This document shows positions 16,971 to 26,978 of a stretch of 64,000 nucleotides of DNA, one piece after another. Positions within the stretch are counted from its first letter, which is position 1. Each line of letters starts with the position of its first letter. A model generated the notes under the pieces. That model ran no database searches. It had not been told where the DNA came from and saw only the letters and a list, made by a program, of their open reading frames with translations. This stretch comes from Salimicrobium humidisoli (GTDB taxonomy: Bacteria > Bacillota > Bacilli > Bacillales > Halobacillaceae). A program made the position numbers and the translations under genes. The stretch is from assembly GCF_002295105.1 (NCBI RefSeq), contig NZ_NSGH01000012.1:27923-91922 (forward strand). The letters run 5' to 3'.

Positions 16971-18034
16971 TCGATCACCTCATTTTTGAACTGCTTCAAC
17001 GCATGCAGAAGCTCATCTTCTTCTATATGCGAGACGTAAGGGCTGCCGACTGCCTGTAAAAGCACATAATTGATTTTCCCTCTCTCGGCTTTTTTATCGC
17101 GCTTCATGTGTTCCAGTAGTTTCCTTTCATCCAGTTCACCGACTACTTCAAGCGGGTAGCCGTTATTATCGGCCCAGACAAGAAGACGATTGCGTTCTTC
17201 TTCCATACCGCTTAGGAAAAGAGCAAATACAGTTCCGATAACTACCGCTTCCCCGTGTGTAACGGATCCATAATCCAGTTCCGTCTCGATGGCGTGAGCC
17301 AGTGTATGGCCGAGATTCAGATACTTTCTCATACCGGCCTCTTTTTCATCCTGCTCGACGATGGAGGCTTTCAGCCGGATTCCACGAATAAGGTCGCGGG
17401 CTGCCTTATGATTTTCAAGTTCTGTCAATTCCCTATCCATAAGTTCATCGAACCAGCCTTTATCACTGAGCAGTGCATGCTTCACTACTTCGCCATATCC
17501 CGAGCGTTTCTCTTTCAAAGGTAAAGAATCGATCATTTCCGTATCGTAAAGAACTTTATCCGGATGATGGAAGGCACCGATCAGATTTTTCCCCGCTTTA
17601 TGATTGATTGCCACTTTCCCGCCGACGCTGCTGTCGTGGGCGAGAATACTTGTAGGCATTTGTATATAGGAAATACCACGAAGGTAAGTGGAAGCAACGA
17701 AACCGGCCAGATCTCCGGTCATTCCTCCGCCGAGGGCTATGATCAGCGATTTTCTATCCATATTGCACGAGATACAATAGTCAAGAAGACGACCGTACCA
17801 TTCCATGCTTTTCGTACCTTCACCCGGCGGGATAATTTTACAAAAAATATTCCCTCGTGTCTTCAGAGCAGTTTTTATATCATCCATATATAAATCCGCC
17901 ACATGCCTGTCCGCAATGATAAGAATGCTGCTGTAGCTGTCAGCGATATATTCATTCAGTTCGCGTCGCAGACCGTCTGCTATCATCACCTCATACGCTG
18001 TGGAGCCGGGGATGTTCACCTGTAACCGTTCCAT
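16967..18034 (-). CDS. aroB: 3-dehydroquinate synthase
   Basis: AroB cyclises DAHP to 3-dehydroquinate using NAD and a divalent metal. The signature GGGMTGDLAGFVASTYLRGI and the metal-site region with NLGHTLAHAIE and THGEAVVIG are present; 355 residues is normal. It starts one base after the aroC stop and its own stop overlaps aroH. The shikimate steps between dehydroquinate and shikimate-3-phosphate (aroD, aroK, shikimate dehydrogenase) are not in this window. Confidence 0.97.
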   Translation of the reverse strand: MERLQVNIPGSTAYEVMIADGLRRELNEYIADSYSSILIIADRHVADLYMDDIKTALKTRGNIFCKIIPPGEGTKSMEWYGRLLDYCISCNMDRKSLIIALGGGMTGDLAGFVASTYLRGISYIQMPTSILAHDSSVGGKVAINHKAGKNLIGAFHHPDKVLYDTEMIDSLPLKEKRSGYGEVVKHALLSDKGWFDELMDRELTELENHKAARDLIRGIRLKASIVEQDEKEAGMRKYLNLGHTLAHAIETELDYGSVTHGEAVVIGTVFALFLSGMEEERNRLLVWADNNGYPLEVVGELDERKLLEHMKRDKKAERGKINYVLLQAVGSPYVSHIEEDELLHALKQFKNEVIE

Positions 18035-18035
18035 G

Positions 18036-19208
18036 TCAGAAATTCCTCACTTCCTCACGATAGTTATCCAGAGCCTCTTTCAGACGTGGGAAATAATCGG
18101 AAGGGAATTCTTCCGTAATCGCTTTTGCCACCTCGAAAGCCACTACGTGCTCCATCACTACAGATGCAGCCGGTACCGCACAGGAATCAGAACGTTCAAT
18201 ACTTGCTGAGAAAGGTTCTTTCGATTCGATATCCACACTTTGGAGCGGCTTGTAGAGCGTAGGGATCGGCTTCATCACTCCTTTAACGACAATCGGCATT
18301 CCGGTCGTCATACCGCCTTCGAATCCCCCGAGCCTGTTCGTCTTTCTGAAATAGCCCCGGTCCTCTTCCCAGCCTATTTCATCGTGAACCTCACTTCCGT
18401 TTTTCCGTGCAGCTTCAAAACCGATTCCGAATTCGACACCTTTGAAAGCGTTGATGCTCATTACACTGAAACCTATCTTCGCGTCCAGCTTCTTATCATA
18501 CTGGACGTAAGAACCAAGTCCGGCAGGTACACCTTCCACGTAAACTTCAGCTACGCCGCCGATCGAATCACCTTCTTTTTTCGCATCGTCGATCGCCTTT
18601 TTCATTTCTTCGGTTGCACCGTCATCAAGGGTATTGACAGGGGACTCCTCAGCTTTCTTTATTCTTTCATCGATCGGCATAGTCTCATCAAAAGGACTGA
18701 CGATCCCTGCAATCTCCCTCACGTAGCCGGCTACCTTGATTCCGAGCTCTTCAAGAAGCACTTTAGCGACGGCACCTGCAGCAACCCTGGCAGCGGTTTC
18801 TCTGGCTGAAGACCTTTCCAGCACGTTTCTGAGATCTCTGTGGCCATATTTCATCCCGCCGTTAAGGTCGGCATGTCCCGGCCTCGGTCTCGTTACTGTA
18901 CGTCTTATCTTCTCACCTTCAGGAAAAGGGTCCTCCCCCATAATATCCGTCCAATGCTTGAAGTCGTCGTTATGTATGACCAGAGAAATCGGTGAACCAA
19001 GCGTGTATCCATGACGGACACCGGAAGTGATATCAGCTGTATCTTTTTCAATCTGCATACGTTTTCCGCGTCCGTGACCTCCCTGCCTTCTTCTCAAAGA
19101 ACCATTGATCTGTTCCTGAGTAATGGGAAGATGGGAAGGAATCCCTTCAATAATTGTTGTCAGTTGTTTTCCATGAGATTCTCCAGCAGTCAAATAGCGC
19201 ATATTCAC
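18036..19208 (-). CDS. aroC: Chorismate synthase
   Basis: Chorismate synthase uses reduced FMN to form chorismate from EPSP (called aroF in B. subtilis). The family signatures GESHGKQL near the N-terminus, the [17 protein letters not shown] region, and [12 protein letters not shown] are intact in 390 residues. It is the first gene of the aroC-aroB-aroH-hisC-tyrA-aroA operon, with an extended -10 promoter about 27 bases upstream. In B. subtilis cheR lies between ndk and aroC; it is absent here. Confidence 0.97.
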   Translation of the reverse strand: MNMRYLTAGESHGKQLTTIIEGIPSHLPITQEQINGSLRRRQGGHGRGKRMQIEKDTADITSGVRHGYTLGSPISLVIHNDDFKHWTDIMGEDPFPEGEKIRRTVTRPRPGHADLNGGMKYGHRDLRNVLERSSARETAARVAAGAVAKVLLEELGIKVAGYVREIAGIVSPFDETMPIDERIKKAEESPVNTLDDGATEEMKKAIDDAKKEGDSIGGVAEVYVEGVPAGLGSYVQYDKKLDAKIGFSVMSINAFKGVEFGIGFEAARKNGSEVHDEIGWEEDRGYFRKTNRLGGFEGGMTTGMPIVVKGVMKPIPTLYKPLQSVDIESKEPFSASIERSDSCAVPAASVVMEHVVAFEVAKAITEEFPSDYFPRLKEALDNYREEVRNF

Positions 19209-19235
19209 CCCGACCTTTCTTGAATTTTACGTACT

Positions 19236-19241
19236 ACTATA
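19236..19241 (-). promoter_or_regulatory. aroC: Extended -10 promoter element of the aromatic operon
   Basis: Minus-strand TGGTATAGT is an extended -10; the region 17 bases upstream (CACACA) is a poor -35. No TRAP-type repeat array or T-box was seen between it and the aroC start. Confidence 0.45.
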
Positions 19242-19414
19242 CCACATACTTTCCGGGTTGTGTGATTTAAAATTCTAAATTGTAATACTATTAAAGATAA
19301 TCCTCGGATTTAGTAATAGTAACGGACATGCTGATCCCCGGCTGTAGAAAAAGTACCTTCTCCACTCATAATAGATAAATATTTTTCTACTGTAAAGCGT
19401 AGAAGCATAAAAGT

Positions 19415-19446
19415 AAAAATAAACCGCTTTCAGTATGAAAGCGGTG
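19415..19446 (-). terminator. Terminator of ndk
   Basis: Minus-strand ACCGCTTTCA, loop, TGAAAGCGGT is followed by TTATTTTTA just after the ndk stop. The remaining gap to aroC (19242-19414) holds only a loose inverted repeat (GTAGAAAAA about 19344 and TTTTTCTAC about 19391) with no gene. Confidence 0.83.
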
Positions 19447-19453
19447 AAGGTCT

Positions 19454-19900
19454 TCAGTAGATCCATTTGTCTTCATCTTTTTCGTAGTCCACGAACGGCT
19501 TTCCACCTGCGAATAGAGCGATTTCTCTTTCCGCACTTTCCTGGCTGTCGGACCCGTGGATCACGTTTTTCCCGACTGTCAGACCGTAATCGCCTCTGAT
19601 AGTGCCGGGCTCCGAGTCTTTCGGATTTGTCGCACCCATCATTTTACGACCGATCGCAATCGCATTTTCACCTTCCCACACCATGGCAAAAGAAGGATTG
19701 GATGTAATGAAACCTACGAGATCTTTAAAAAACGGCTTATCTTTATGTTCTGCGTAATGCTCTGATGCAAGTTCTTCCGTAACCTGCGTCATTTCCGCAT
19801 ATACGAGTTTAAGACCTTTCTTTTCAAACCGGGAAACGATTTCTCCCACAAGGTTACGCTGTACTCCGTCGGGTTTAACCATAATGAACGTTCTTTCCAT
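19454..19900 (-). CDS. ndk: Nucleoside diphosphate kinase
   Basis: Ndk balances NTP and dNTP pools by phosphotransfer through a histidine. The start [17 protein letters not shown], the active-site NVIHGSDS (His) and the 148-residue length are standard. The frame extends 23 codons further upstream, but ATG 19900 is preceded by GAGGTGGTTCACA and aligns with the family N-terminus. A cre-like palindrome (TGTAAGCGCTTGTA) lies about 25 bases upstream of this start. Confidence 0.95.
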   Translation of the reverse strand: MERTFIMVKPDGVQRNLVGEIVSRFEKKGLKLVYAEMTQVTEELASEHYAEHKDKPFFKDLVGFITSNPSFAMVWEGENAIAIGRKMMGATNPKDSEPGTIRGDYGLTVGKNVIHGSDSQESAEREIALFAGGKPFVDYEKDEDKWIY

Positions 19901-19979
19901 TGTGAACCACCTCACTGTAAAATATGTAAGCGCTTGTACGCCTTTTACATTGTAACAAGTTTGATCCACATAAGCAATT

Positions 19980-20954
19980 TCAGGAATTCCTTTTACCGAT
20001 ATATTTGGCGATGGCTTTTAATGCCTGCTTGGGTCTCCCAGTCGGCAGCTGCTGAAGGGACTGGAACGCTTCCTTCAGATAACGTTCACTGAGCTCTAAC
20101 GACCTGTCGATGTAATCCCCTTCTTTCACTTTTCTGATGAACGGTTCCGCTTCCTCTTTTGTAAGAGTTGAAGTATGGGAGAAAGCTTTCCTCAGGTCTT
20201 CCCTGAATTCTTCATCTTCCTGTATGGCGTAAAGGACAGGCAGCGTTATATTCCCCTGCATCAGATCACTCCCCGCCGGTTTTCCCAGTTCTTCCTCGGA
20301 TGAAGTGAAATCGAGTATGTCATCTATAATCTGATAACTCATACCTACATTATATCCGTACTTGTACAGGGCCCTTTCTTTTTTCAGGGAAGCCTCTCCT
20401 GCTATGGCTCCAAGACGACAGCTTTCCGCAATTAAAATAGCCGTTTTTCTCTTGATTCTGCGCAAATAAGTACGGAGGTTCTGATCCACTTCCCCTTTAT
20501 CTTTGATCTGCTCAATTTCCCCTACACAAAGTTCCATCATCGTTTTTGACAGAACCTGGTGAGCTCTCATGTTTTCTATGCTGCCCATGGCTTCGAGCGC
20601 AAGCGCAAACATATAATCACCCGTATACATGGCCACGTGATTGTCGTACTGTTCTTTTACAGTAAGGTCACCGCGTCGCAGCTTGGCATCGTCGATCACA
20701 TCATCGTGGACGAGAGAGCCGGTATGAATAAGTTCAAGGGCCTTGGCACAATTCTTCATCTTATCAAAATCATACTTCCCGAATTTCCCTGCAAGCAGCA
20801 CAAAAACAGGACGGATACGTTTCCCTCCTGCTTCAAGAAGCTGATTGGAAGCTTTCTGAAGCACTTTTTCCTCGGTGGAAACCGAATGCAACACTTCCAT
20901 TTCAACTGCATCAAGGTCTTTATTTAAAAATGAATAAAGTTTAGTTAATTTCAT
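19980..20954 (-). CDS. hepT: Heptaprenyl diphosphate synthase component II
   Basis: The catalytic subunit of the two-part heptaprenyl diphosphate synthase that makes the C35 side chain of menaquinone-7. Both aspartate-rich motifs are present: VHDDVIDDA (first DDxxD) and QIIDDILDF (second), with GGKRIRP at the isopentenyl diphosphate site. At 324 residues it matches Bacillus HepT. Its partner hepS is two genes upstream, with the menaquinone methyltransferase between them; the cluster order hepS-menG-hepT-ndk is that of B. subtilis. Confidence 0.95.
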   Translation of the reverse strand: MKLTKLYSFLNKDLDAVEMEVLHSVSTEEKVLQKASNQLLEAGGKRIRPVFVLLAGKFGKYDFDKMKNCAKALELIHTGSLVHDDVIDDAKLRRGDLTVKEQYDNHVAMYTGDYMFALALEAMGSIENMRAHQVLSKTMMELCVGEIEQIKDKGEVDQNLRTYLRRIKRKTAILIAESCRLGAIAGEASLKKERALYKYGYNVGMSYQIIDDILDFTSSEEELGKPAGSDLMQGNITLPVLYAIQEDEEFREDLRKAFSHTSTLTKEEAEPFIRKVKEGDYIDRSLELSERYLKEAFQSLQQLPTGRPKQALKAIAKYIGKRNS

Positions 20955-20978
20955 ATACTTTCATCCTTGGTGTATAAA

Positions 20979-21683
20979 TTACTTTCTTCCCATGTGCATG
21001 GCCGCTACACCTGCTGAATAGGATTTCATCTCAACGTCGGAAAAGCCGGCATCTTCGAAAAGACGCTTAAGCTCGATTTTTCCGGGAAAACTTTTGGCAG
21101 ATTCGTTCAGCCACTGATATTCTTTGAAACTTTCGGCAAACCACTTTCCGAGAAGGGGCATCACCTTCTCAAAATAAGCATAATACACCTTCTTGAAAAC
21201 CGGATTTTCAGGCTGGCTCGTCTCCAGACAGACGACCGTTCCGCCAGGCTTCAGTACCCGGTACATCTCGGACAGGGCCTGAAAATAATCAGGAACATTA
21301 CGAAGACCGAATCCTACCGTAACATAATCAAACGTATTATCTTCAAAAGGCAGAGCCATCGCGTTCCCGTGCTGATATTCTATATTCATAAAGTGCGGCT
21401 GCTCGATTTTCTTCTTCACTGCTTCGGCTAACATGTTGTAGCTGAAGTCCACGCCGATGACGTGACCGCTGTTCCCTACCGCATTGCCCATCGCCATCGT
21501 CCAGTCACCCGTGCCACAGCAGACGTCCAGTGCAAGTGACCCTTTTACGACGTCCATCCGTTTCATTACATCCCGTCTCCACAGCTTGTGCTGCTGAAAA
21601 GATATAATTGAATTCATTTTATCGTAACGGGTGGATATGTTTTCGAACACGCGGTGTACCCGTTCTTCTTTTCTTTCTTCCAT
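20979..21683 (-). CDS. menG: Demethylmenaquinone methyltransferase
   Basis: MenG (UbiE family) performs the last step of menaquinone synthesis with S-adenosylmethionine. Seen: the cofactor loop [13 protein letters not shown], the [13 protein letters not shown] segment typical of UbiE/MenG, and a C-terminal [15 protein letters not shown] like other Bacillus members. It has 234 residues and sits between hepS and hepT; menaquinol is the substrate of the QcrABC complex in this window. Confidence 0.96.
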   Translation of the reverse strand: MEERKEERVHRVFENISTRYDKMNSIISFQQHKLWRRDVMKRMDVVKGSLALDVCCGTGDWTMAMGNAVGNSGHVIGVDFSYNMLAEAVKKKIEQPHFMNIEYQHGNAMALPFEDNTFDYVTVGFGLRNVPDYFQALSEMYRVLKPGGTVVCLETSQPENPVFKKVYYAYFEKVMPLLGKWFAESFKEYQWLNESAKSFPGKIELKRLFEDAGFSDVEMKSYSAGVAAMHMGRK

Positions 21684-21697
21684 TAGAATCTCATCCC

Positions 21698-22447
21698 TCA
21701 GTTAAATTCTTGTTCTAAATCTTCGTCGAGTTTCCTATACAATTCTTCCGGAACACTGCTTCCAGGGCCCAGATTTTTAAATGAATCATAGGCTTCTTTC
21801 TTATACTTCTCTATGTTATCAGCAATTTCATACGCATAGTTCTTCGACTGCTCAGGTTTGGAAAAAGCCTGGTTCTTTCCGGAGCCCCAGTTATTGAGAC
21901 CTTTCACGAACATACTTTCCACTACAGCGCCACAGTCTCCGGGAGGCATGAAATGACACCATACATTGTAGGAAAGCAGAGTTTCCACTTTTTTATACGT
22001 TTGAACATACGAAGTCAGAGAATCGTGCCTTCCGTAGTATAAACGGACTTTCTGCTCGTTCACTTCCCTTATCGTTTTGGCAAGAACCTGAATGAAATCA
22101 AGGTCATTTATAAGTGAGAGCAGATGATAATATAAACCGCTGTAAAAATCACCGGCAAGTACGGTTAATTGCCTTTTGCGTACTTCATCCACTTCTTTGT
22201 TACTGTTATCTACCGTAACGAAATCGTGAGTATCCAGCGCCATCTGTACGAACATTACAGATAACAGATAATTATCGTCCATATTTTTCCGCTCAGGTAA
22301 ATGATCAAACAAGTGTATGTAAGTTTTCATTTTTCTTTCATCTATAGCAGGTTCACCAATATGCTTACTGAGGTAAGGATGGTAAGCGTAGGATGAAATC
22401 TGCTCTTTATAGTAGGTGATGCGACTGTTCAAGTCATTCATTTCCAT
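21698..22447 (-). CDS. hepS: Heptaprenyl diphosphate synthase component I
   Basis: The non-catalytic, length-determining subunit of heptaprenyl diphosphate synthase. It is a helical, poorly conserved family of about 250 residues; assignment rests on the hepS-menG-hepT context and on segments such as [14 protein letters not shown] and [13 protein letters not shown] that match the family pattern. I choose ATG 22447 (249 residues), preceded by AAGGG and 7 bases of spacing, over an in-frame start at 22489. Confidence 0.88.
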   Translation of the reverse strand: MEMNDLNSRITYYKEQISSYAYHPYLSKHIGEPAIDERKMKTYIHLFDHLPERKNMDDNYLLSVMFVQMALDTHDFVTVDNSNKEVDEVRKRQLTVLAGDFYSGLYYHLLSLINDLDFIQVLAKTIREVNEQKVRLYYGRHDSLTSYVQTYKKVETLLSYNVWCHFMPPGDCGAVVESMFVKGLNNWGSGKNQAFSKPEQSKNYAYEIADNIEKYKKEAYDSFKNLGPGSSVPEELYRKLDEDLEQEFN

Positions 22448-22504
22448 CAGAAATCCCTTTCTTTCTGTACGTGCAGCCATCAGTACCATTCCCCGCCCGG
22501 TAAG

Positions 22505-22738
22505 TTATAAACTCATTTCGCTTTCATTTGTTATTTCCCCGTGGCTCGTCTGAATCACGGCTTTTCCACGCACCTTAACTGCTGACGTATGGTCGGTGAA
22601 CTGGGCGATCATGACTTCTCCTTTATCCAGCTTCTCTGAATGATGGAATCTCGTATCACTGCCTCTCGTGAGCCCGATCACGTTGACACCGTCTTCCAAT
22701 GCCTTTATTACAAAAAACTCATTTGAATCTTTCATCAT
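22505..22738 (-). CDS. mtrB: trp RNA-binding attenuation protein (TRAP)
   Basis: MtrB forms an 11-subunit ring that binds GAG/UAG repeats in trp leader RNA when loaded with tryptophan. The sequence [19 protein letters not shown] and [20 protein letters not shown] matches the family closely, in 77 residues. Two adjacent ATGs follow AGGAGGACAG. In B. subtilis mtrB follows mtrA (folE); that gene is absent between HU and mtrB here. The trp operon is also missing from the aromatic cluster, so TRAP must act elsewhere in the genome if it is functional. Confidence 0.95.
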   Translation of the reverse strand: MMKDSNEFFVIKALEDGVNVIGLTRGSDTRFHHSEKLDKGEVMIAQFTDHTSAVKVRGKAVIQTSHGEITNESEMSL

Positions 22739-22801
22739 CTGTCCTCCTCACCTTTCTTTATTTAACTATCGCTTATATAAACTACCATGTCAAAAAAAAT
22801 A

Positions 22802-22838
22802 TTTTTAATAGAAAAAGGGTGCTCTTATGGCACCCTTC
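22802..22838 (-). terminator. Terminator of hbs
   Basis: Minus-strand AAGGGTGCC, loop ATAAGA, GCACCCTT followed by TTTCTATTAAAAAT, 18 bases after the HU stop. Confidence 0.85.
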
Positions 22839-22855
22839 TTCACGCCCTATGTAGC

Positions 22856-23128
22856 TTATTTTACAGCATCTTTAAGGGCTTTACCTGGTTTGAACGCAGG
22901 AACTTTACTTGCTGGAATTTCAATTTCTTCTCCAGTTTGCGGGTTACGTCCTTTACGGGCGGAACGTTCGCGTACTTCAAAGTTCCCGAATCCAATCAGT
23001 TGAACTTTTTCACCATCTTTAAGTGAATCCATGATAGATTCGAATACAGAGTCTACTGCTTTTGTAGCGTCTTTCTTGGAAAGATCCGCCTGCTCAGAAA
23101 CTGCATTGATTAGATCTGTTTTGTTCAT
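22856..23128 (-). CDS. hbs: DNA-binding protein HU
   Basis: HU is the abundant histone-like dimer that bends and compacts DNA. The signature [21 protein letters not shown] and the beta-arm region are canonical; 90 residues from ATG 23128, preceded by AGGAGGTGAATATC. An upstream in-frame GTG lies inside that ribosome site and is rejected. In B. subtilis spoIVA is the next gene upstream; it is absent and replaced by non-coding sequence with the hbs promoter. Confidence 0.97.
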   Translation of the reverse strand: MNKTDLINAVSEQADLSKKDATKAVDSVFESIMDSLKDGEKVQLIGFGNFEVRERSARKGRNPQTGEEIEIPASKVPAFKPGKALKDAVK

Positions 23129-23197
23129 GATATTCACCTCCTCTCAAAGAAGGTTAACTCCTTCATCAGCCCCCGCGAATACGGGGTGACATGCTCA

Positions 23198-23226
23198 ATA
23201 CTAAACGACTTCTTTCCGTTTTTCAA
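23198..23226 (-). promoter_or_regulatory. hbs: Strong sigma-A promoter of hbs with hairpin leader
   Basis: Minus-strand TTGAAA (23221-23226) and TAGTAT (23198-23203) are 17 bases apart. The transcribed leader contains a GC-rich hairpin (CCCCGTATTCGCGGGG, about 23169-23185) before the ribosome site. The rest of the 312-base gap 23129-23440 is AT-rich with only the yphF terminator at its far end; no gene was seen. Confidence 0.75.
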
Positions 23227-23388
23227 TAGCTAAACGTACGATAAACGTTGATATTGCAGGGTTTTTTTAATAATAAGGGTTATTTTCGTGTGTTGAATTA
23301 CATATTTTTACTTTTAAATACAATTTATTGAAAATACTGCACTTAATTTTCGCTGATTCAAATTCAGGCAGCAGGTTCATCAGTCATC

Positions 23389-23432
23389 AAAAAAAGCCTG
23401 CGGACAAGCTGAGTCAGCTTTCCGCAAGCTTT
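23389..23432 (-). terminator. Terminator of yphE-yphF
   Basis: Minus-strand AGCTTGCGGA and TCCGCAGGCT flank an internal smaller stem (AAGCTGACTCAGCTT) and are followed by seven T residues, just after the yphF stop. Confidence 0.85.
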
Positions 23433-23440
23433 TCTTCTGT

Positions 23441-24163
23441 TCAAGGGGCCTGCTGCATAAATACCGGCTCCCCGTTCTCGATCGTATAAGGAGGGCTATA
23501 AACCGGAGCTACAGCCGAATGCTGCGTTAACAGGTATCTTATATCCTCGCCTGTGTCATAGGAATGGTCGTATTCCTTAAGAAAGCTGTTCAGATCCTTC
23601 CGGTAATCGATCAATACATCGCCGCTTCCGTTCACATACAGCGGCAACAGTTCACCGGAGTATGGACTTTTTACAGTCGGAGGTCCGTCCAGATTCAACT
23701 TTTCGTGATCCAGGCTGTAGACGCCCGGTGCAATTCTTTCTTTGTAGGGTGTAAACTGGTTTTTTTCTTCATAAAAATGAAGTTTCGTTTCTATCTCCCG
23801 GATCTTTTCGGTTATTCTGAGATCTACGACTTTCACTTCAGCCTCTGTCTCCGGTTTAATAATGATGTACTGATAATAACCGCCGTTTTCAAAAGCCGTT
23901 CCGGGTATCTCCATCAGTAAACCGGCTTCTTTCAGACGGGTGAAGTCTATCTGGTATTTCTGAAAAACAGGAGTTTCCTCCGGTTTCGTTTTAATCGGCA
24001 GGCGTCCACTCTGCTGCTGTTTGAACTTATCGACAGCATTCTGTACCTGGGCCAGCTGGGCATCGTTCGGAAGACTGTTAGCTGCTTTCTCGGATTGAGG
24101 GAACATACAACCACTTAACAATACCAATACCAGAAGCATAATCGGGTATTTAACTGTGTTCAT
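23441..24163 (-). CDS. yphF: Lipoprotein YphF
   Basis: A 240-residue secreted lipoprotein: hydrophobic signal (residues 7-17) with lipobox LLSGC at C19, then a soluble domain of mixed alpha/beta pattern with no recognised catalytic motif. The place next to yphE and gpsA identifies it as the YphF family of B. subtilis, function unknown. In B. subtilis its downstream neighbour is the spore-coat morphogenetic gene spoIVA, here missing. Confidence 0.78.
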   Translation of the reverse strand: MNTVKYPIMLLVLVLLSGCMFPQSEKAANSLPNDAQLAQVQNAVDKFKQQQSGRLPIKTKPEETPVFQKYQIDFTRLKEAGLLMEIPGTAFENGGYYQYIIIKPETEAEVKVVDLRITEKIREIETKLHFYEEKNQFTPYKERIAPGVYSLDHEKLNLDGPPTVKSPYSGELLPLYVNGSGDVLIDYRKDLNSFLKEYDHSYDTGEDIRYLLTQHSAVAPVYSPPYTIENGEPVFMQQAP

Positions 24164-24176
24164 CTGTTTCTCTCCT

Positions 24177-24374
24177 TTACGGGGTAGGCCCGCTCAGTAC
24201 TATGTACATAATGATAATTCCTCCTACAATCATACACAAATAAGCTATAACAGCTGTTATTACGGAGAAAACACCTTTCAACTTATGTCTGCTCAGTAAA
24301 ATCAGCCCTACAGCCAAAAACATCAATATTATACCTGCAAAAGAAATCCACATTTTTATCAATGATAGTGACAT
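24177..24374 (-). CDS. yphE: DUF2768 small membrane protein YphE
   Basis: A 65-residue protein with two hydrophobic helices (about residues 8-25 and 37-58) joined by a basic loop (SRHKLKG). This is the YphE family (DUF2768), function unknown. ATG 24374 is preferred because GGAG sits 9 bases upstream; the in-frame TTG at 24383 directly abuts that ribosome site. It is 13 bases from yphF, probably one operon. Confidence 0.8.
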   Translation of the reverse strand: MSLSLIKMWISFAGIILMFLAVGLILLSRHKLKGVFSVITAVIAYLCMIVGGIIIMYIVLSGPTP

Positions 24375-24438
24375 ATTGTCCAACTCCTACCTAGCTTTTC
24401 AGAAAAATCTTAGCATAAGCTTCCAAAAGGGTCAAAGC

Positions 24439-24478
24439 AAAAAACCGGTCCGCCTGACAATGCGGGAATCCGGTTTTT
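24439..24478 (-). terminator. Terminator of der-gpsA
   Basis: Minus-strand AAAAACCGG and CCGGTTTTTT flank an imperfect GC-rich stem, 40 bases after the gpsA stop. Confidence 0.85.
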
Positions 24479-24517
24479 CTGTTCAGGGTAAACGTCGTTC
24501 GAACGAAAGGACGTCTC

Positions 24518-25558
24518 TTACTTCTTCATCTTCTGATCAAGCACATCAACAAGATCTTCCATTTCATGACGTCTGACCCTGGTCATGAGCTGTTCCACTA
24601 CTTCCCTCGGATCCGCATCCTTGAAAAGAATATAGTAGATACCGGAAGTGATGGGCATATTGATGTTCTGCTCTTCAGCCATCTGGAAGGCGGCTTCGGT
24701 GGTCCGCACGCCTTCAACTACCATACCCATGTCATCCAGAACGGTTTGAAGATTCTCTCCCTTACCGAGCTTGAAACCGGCTCTCCAGTTTCTGCTGTGA
24801 GAACTCGTGCAGGTGACAATCAAGTCACCGATCCCGGCAAGTCCGGAGAAGGTAAGAGGATTGGCTCCCATGGAAGTCCCGAGTCTCGCCACTTCGGCAA
24901 GTCCTCTTGTTATAAGAGCCGCCTTCGCATTATCCCCATACCCGAGACCATCGGAAATACCTGCACCAAGCGCAATAATATTTTTCAAAGAACCGCCGAG
25001 TTCCACTCCTATCAAATCAGGAGAGGTGTATACGCGAAATTGGCTGTTGATAAAAAGACTTTGCACTTCTTCCGCGATTTCAAGATTTTCAGAAGAGACG
25101 GTAACGGTCGTCGGCTGCCTTAACGCTACCTCTTCCGCATGCGAGGGACCGGATAACACGATAACAGCCCGGCGTTTCTCTTCCGGAATTTCTTCAGTAA
25201 TGACTTCCGAGACGCGCTTGTATGTTTTCGGTTCGATTCCTTTGGAAGCGTGAATAACGGTTGCCGGTGAATCGAGAGCCGTTATGAGAGAACGACAAAC
25301 CTCTCTCACCGCTTTGGTCGGTACAGCCAGAAGAATATAATCAGAATCTTCCACGCTTTCTGTAAGGTCATCGAATACCTGAATGTTATCAGGCAGGGAA
25401 GCATTTTCCAGATATCTCTTATTCTCTCTCGTTTTCTTCATTTCTTCCGCATGCTCGACTCTGTGGGCCCACAGACGGACCTGATGATCATTGTCGGCTA
25501 AAACGAGGGCAAGAGCTGTCCCCCAGCTCCCGGCACCAAGCACTGAAATGTTGGCCAT
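24518..25558 (-). CDS. gpsA: Glycerol-3-phosphate dehydrogenase [NAD(P)+]
   Basis: GpsA supplies sn-glycerol-3-phosphate for phospholipid synthesis by reducing dihydroxyacetone phosphate. The Rossmann motif GAGSWGTALA (7-16), the HASKGIE turn, the catalytic lysine region GGSLKNIIALGAGI and CTSSHSRN are all present in 346 residues. It follows der by 21 bases, as in B. subtilis, and shares the promoter at 26950. Confidence 0.97.
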   Translation of the reverse strand: MANISVLGAGSWGTALALVLADNDHQVRLWAHRVEHAEEMKKTRENKRYLENASLPDNIQVFDDLTESVEDSDYILLAVPTKAVREVCRSLITALDSPATVIHASKGIEPKTYKRVSEVITEEIPEEKRRAVIVLSGPSHAEEVALRQPTTVTVSSENLEIAEEVQSLFINSQFRVYTSPDLIGVELGGSLKNIIALGAGISDGLGYGDNAKAALITRGLAEVARLGTSMGANPLTFSGLAGIGDLIVTCTSSHSRNWRAGFKLGKGENLQTVLDDMGMVVEGVRTTEAAFQMAEEQNINMPITSGIYYILFKDADPREVVEQLMTRVRRHEMEDLVDVLDQKMKK

Positions 25559-25579
25559 TTATATCCCTCCCGTAAGTTT

Positions 25580-26890
25580 TTATGTTCTCTTTCTAGCAAT
25601 GATGTGTATCGGTGTCCCTACAAATCCGAATGCTTCTCTTATCCTGTTTTCCAAAAAACGTTCATACGTAAAATGCATCAGGTTCGGATCATTTACGAAG
25701 ACTACGAATGTCGGAGGTTTTACTGCTACCTGAGTGGAATAGAAAATCTTCAACGTCTGTCCCTTGATCGATGGAGAAGGGTTCATTGCAAGCGCGTCCA
25801 CGATAACTTCATTCAGCAGATTGGTCGACACTCTCTTGGCATGGTTCTCACTGGCCTGCACGACGGCAGGTAACAGCGTATGAATTCTCTTTTTAGTTTT
25901 TGCAGATAAGAAAACTATCGGAGCATAATCAAGATATCTGAAAGCCGAACGGACCTCATCTTCGAATTCCTTGATCGAAGTCTCGTCCTTATCTATAGTA
26001 TCCCACTTATTCACCACAATCACTACTGATTTACCTGCCTCATGCGCATACCCGGCTATTTTTTTGTCCTGCTCCTGAATACCCGTATCTGCGTCAATCA
26101 GAGCCAGAACTACATCCGATCTTTCAATTGCTTTAAGGGCTCGCATAACACTGTATTTTTCCGTGGATTCGTACACTTTCCCGCGTTTTCTCATGCCGGC
26201 GGTATCGATGATAACGAAATCCTGGTCATCCCTCGTAAAAGATGTGTCCACTGCATCTCTCGTAGTGCCGGCGATGTCACTCACTATGACCCTTTCCTGA
26301 CCGAGAAGGCTGTTAATAAGAGAAGACTTACCCACGTTGGGCCGTCCGATTACACTGAAACGTATAGTCTCGTCATCTTCCACCTCTTCCGGCAAGTCGG
26401 GGAAGTGAGTAATTGTTTCATCCAGAAGATCCCCGAGGCCAAGGCCATGGGAACCCGAAATCGGATAAGGATCACCGAAACCGAGAGAATAAAATTCGTA
26501 GATGCTTTCCCTCATCTCGGGGTTATCCACTTTATTCACGGCAAGTACTACGGGTTTATTCGACTTGAACAGAAGCTTACTCACTTCTTCATCCGCTGCA
26601 GTAATCCCGTCCCGGCCGTTGACCATGAATATGATTACGTCCGATTCTTCTATCGCAATTTCGGCCTGTGCTCTCATCTGAACCAGAAGCGGTTCGTCCC
26701 CGAGTTCTATACCACCCGTATCTATGACATGAAACGTATGGTTCAGCCACTCTGCATCGGCGTATATTCTATCTCTTGTAACTCCGGGGGTATCTTCTAC
26801 AATAGAGATCCGTTCCCCGACCAGTCTGTTAAATATGGTAGATTTTCCTACGTTTGGTCTTCCTACTATAGCTACTGTTGATTTCCTCAT
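25580..26890 (-). CDS. der: Ribosome-assembly GTPase Der (EngA)
   Basis: Der is an essential GTPase for 50S subunit assembly. Two GTPase domains in tandem are visible: the first Walker [10 protein letters not shown] (10-18) with DTPGVTRD and NKVD, the second GRPNVGKSS (about 181) with DIAGTTRD and NKWD, then a C-terminal KH-like domain ending near residue 436. The ATG has AAAGGATG upstream. It leads the der-gpsA operon. Confidence 0.98.
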   Translation of the reverse strand: MRKSTVAIVGRPNVGKSTIFNRLVGERISIVEDTPGVTRDRIYADAEWLNHTFHVIDTGGIELGDEPLLVQMRAQAEIAIEESDVIIFMVNGRDGITAADEEVSKLLFKSNKPVVLAVNKVDNPEMRESIYEFYSLGFGDPYPISGSHGLGLGDLLDETITHFPDLPEEVEDDETIRFSVIGRPNVGKSSLINSLLGQERVIVSDIAGTTRDAVDTSFTRDDQDFVIIDTAGMRKRGKVYESTEKYSVMRALKAIERSDVVLALIDADTGIQEQDKKIAGYAHEAGKSVVIVVNKWDTIDKDETSIKEFEDEVRSAFRYLDYAPIVFLSAKTKKRIHTLLPAVVQASENHAKRVSTNLLNEVIVDALAMNPSPSIKGQTLKIFYSTQVAVKPPTFVVFVNDPNLMHFTYERFLENRIREAFGFVGTPIHIIARKRT

Positions 26891-26949
26891 GAAAGGTACA
26901 TCCTTTCTTTCTTCCTCTATGAATTACTTTACTACATCTTAACCTTATC

Positions 26950-26978
26950 ATTTTAGCAGAAGGGCGGGAATATGACAA
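26950..26978 (-). promoter_or_regulatory. der: Sigma-A promoter of der-gpsA
   Basis: Minus-strand TTGTCA (26973-26978) and TAAAAT (26950-26955) separated by 17 bases, 59 bases upstream of the der ATG. Confidence 0.75.

Noticed and set aside
19209..19450. TRAP-binding triplet array before aroC
   Set aside because: No run of regularly spaced GAG/TAG triplets on the minus strand.
19275..19466. 63-codon minus-strand frame between ndk and aroC
   Set aside because: It overlaps the ndk terminator and stop, lacks a ribosome site and is aromatic-rich low-complexity translation of AT-rich DNA.
26042..26881. A 279-codon plus-strand frame
   Set aside because: Antisense shadow of der, which has two complete GTPase domains.
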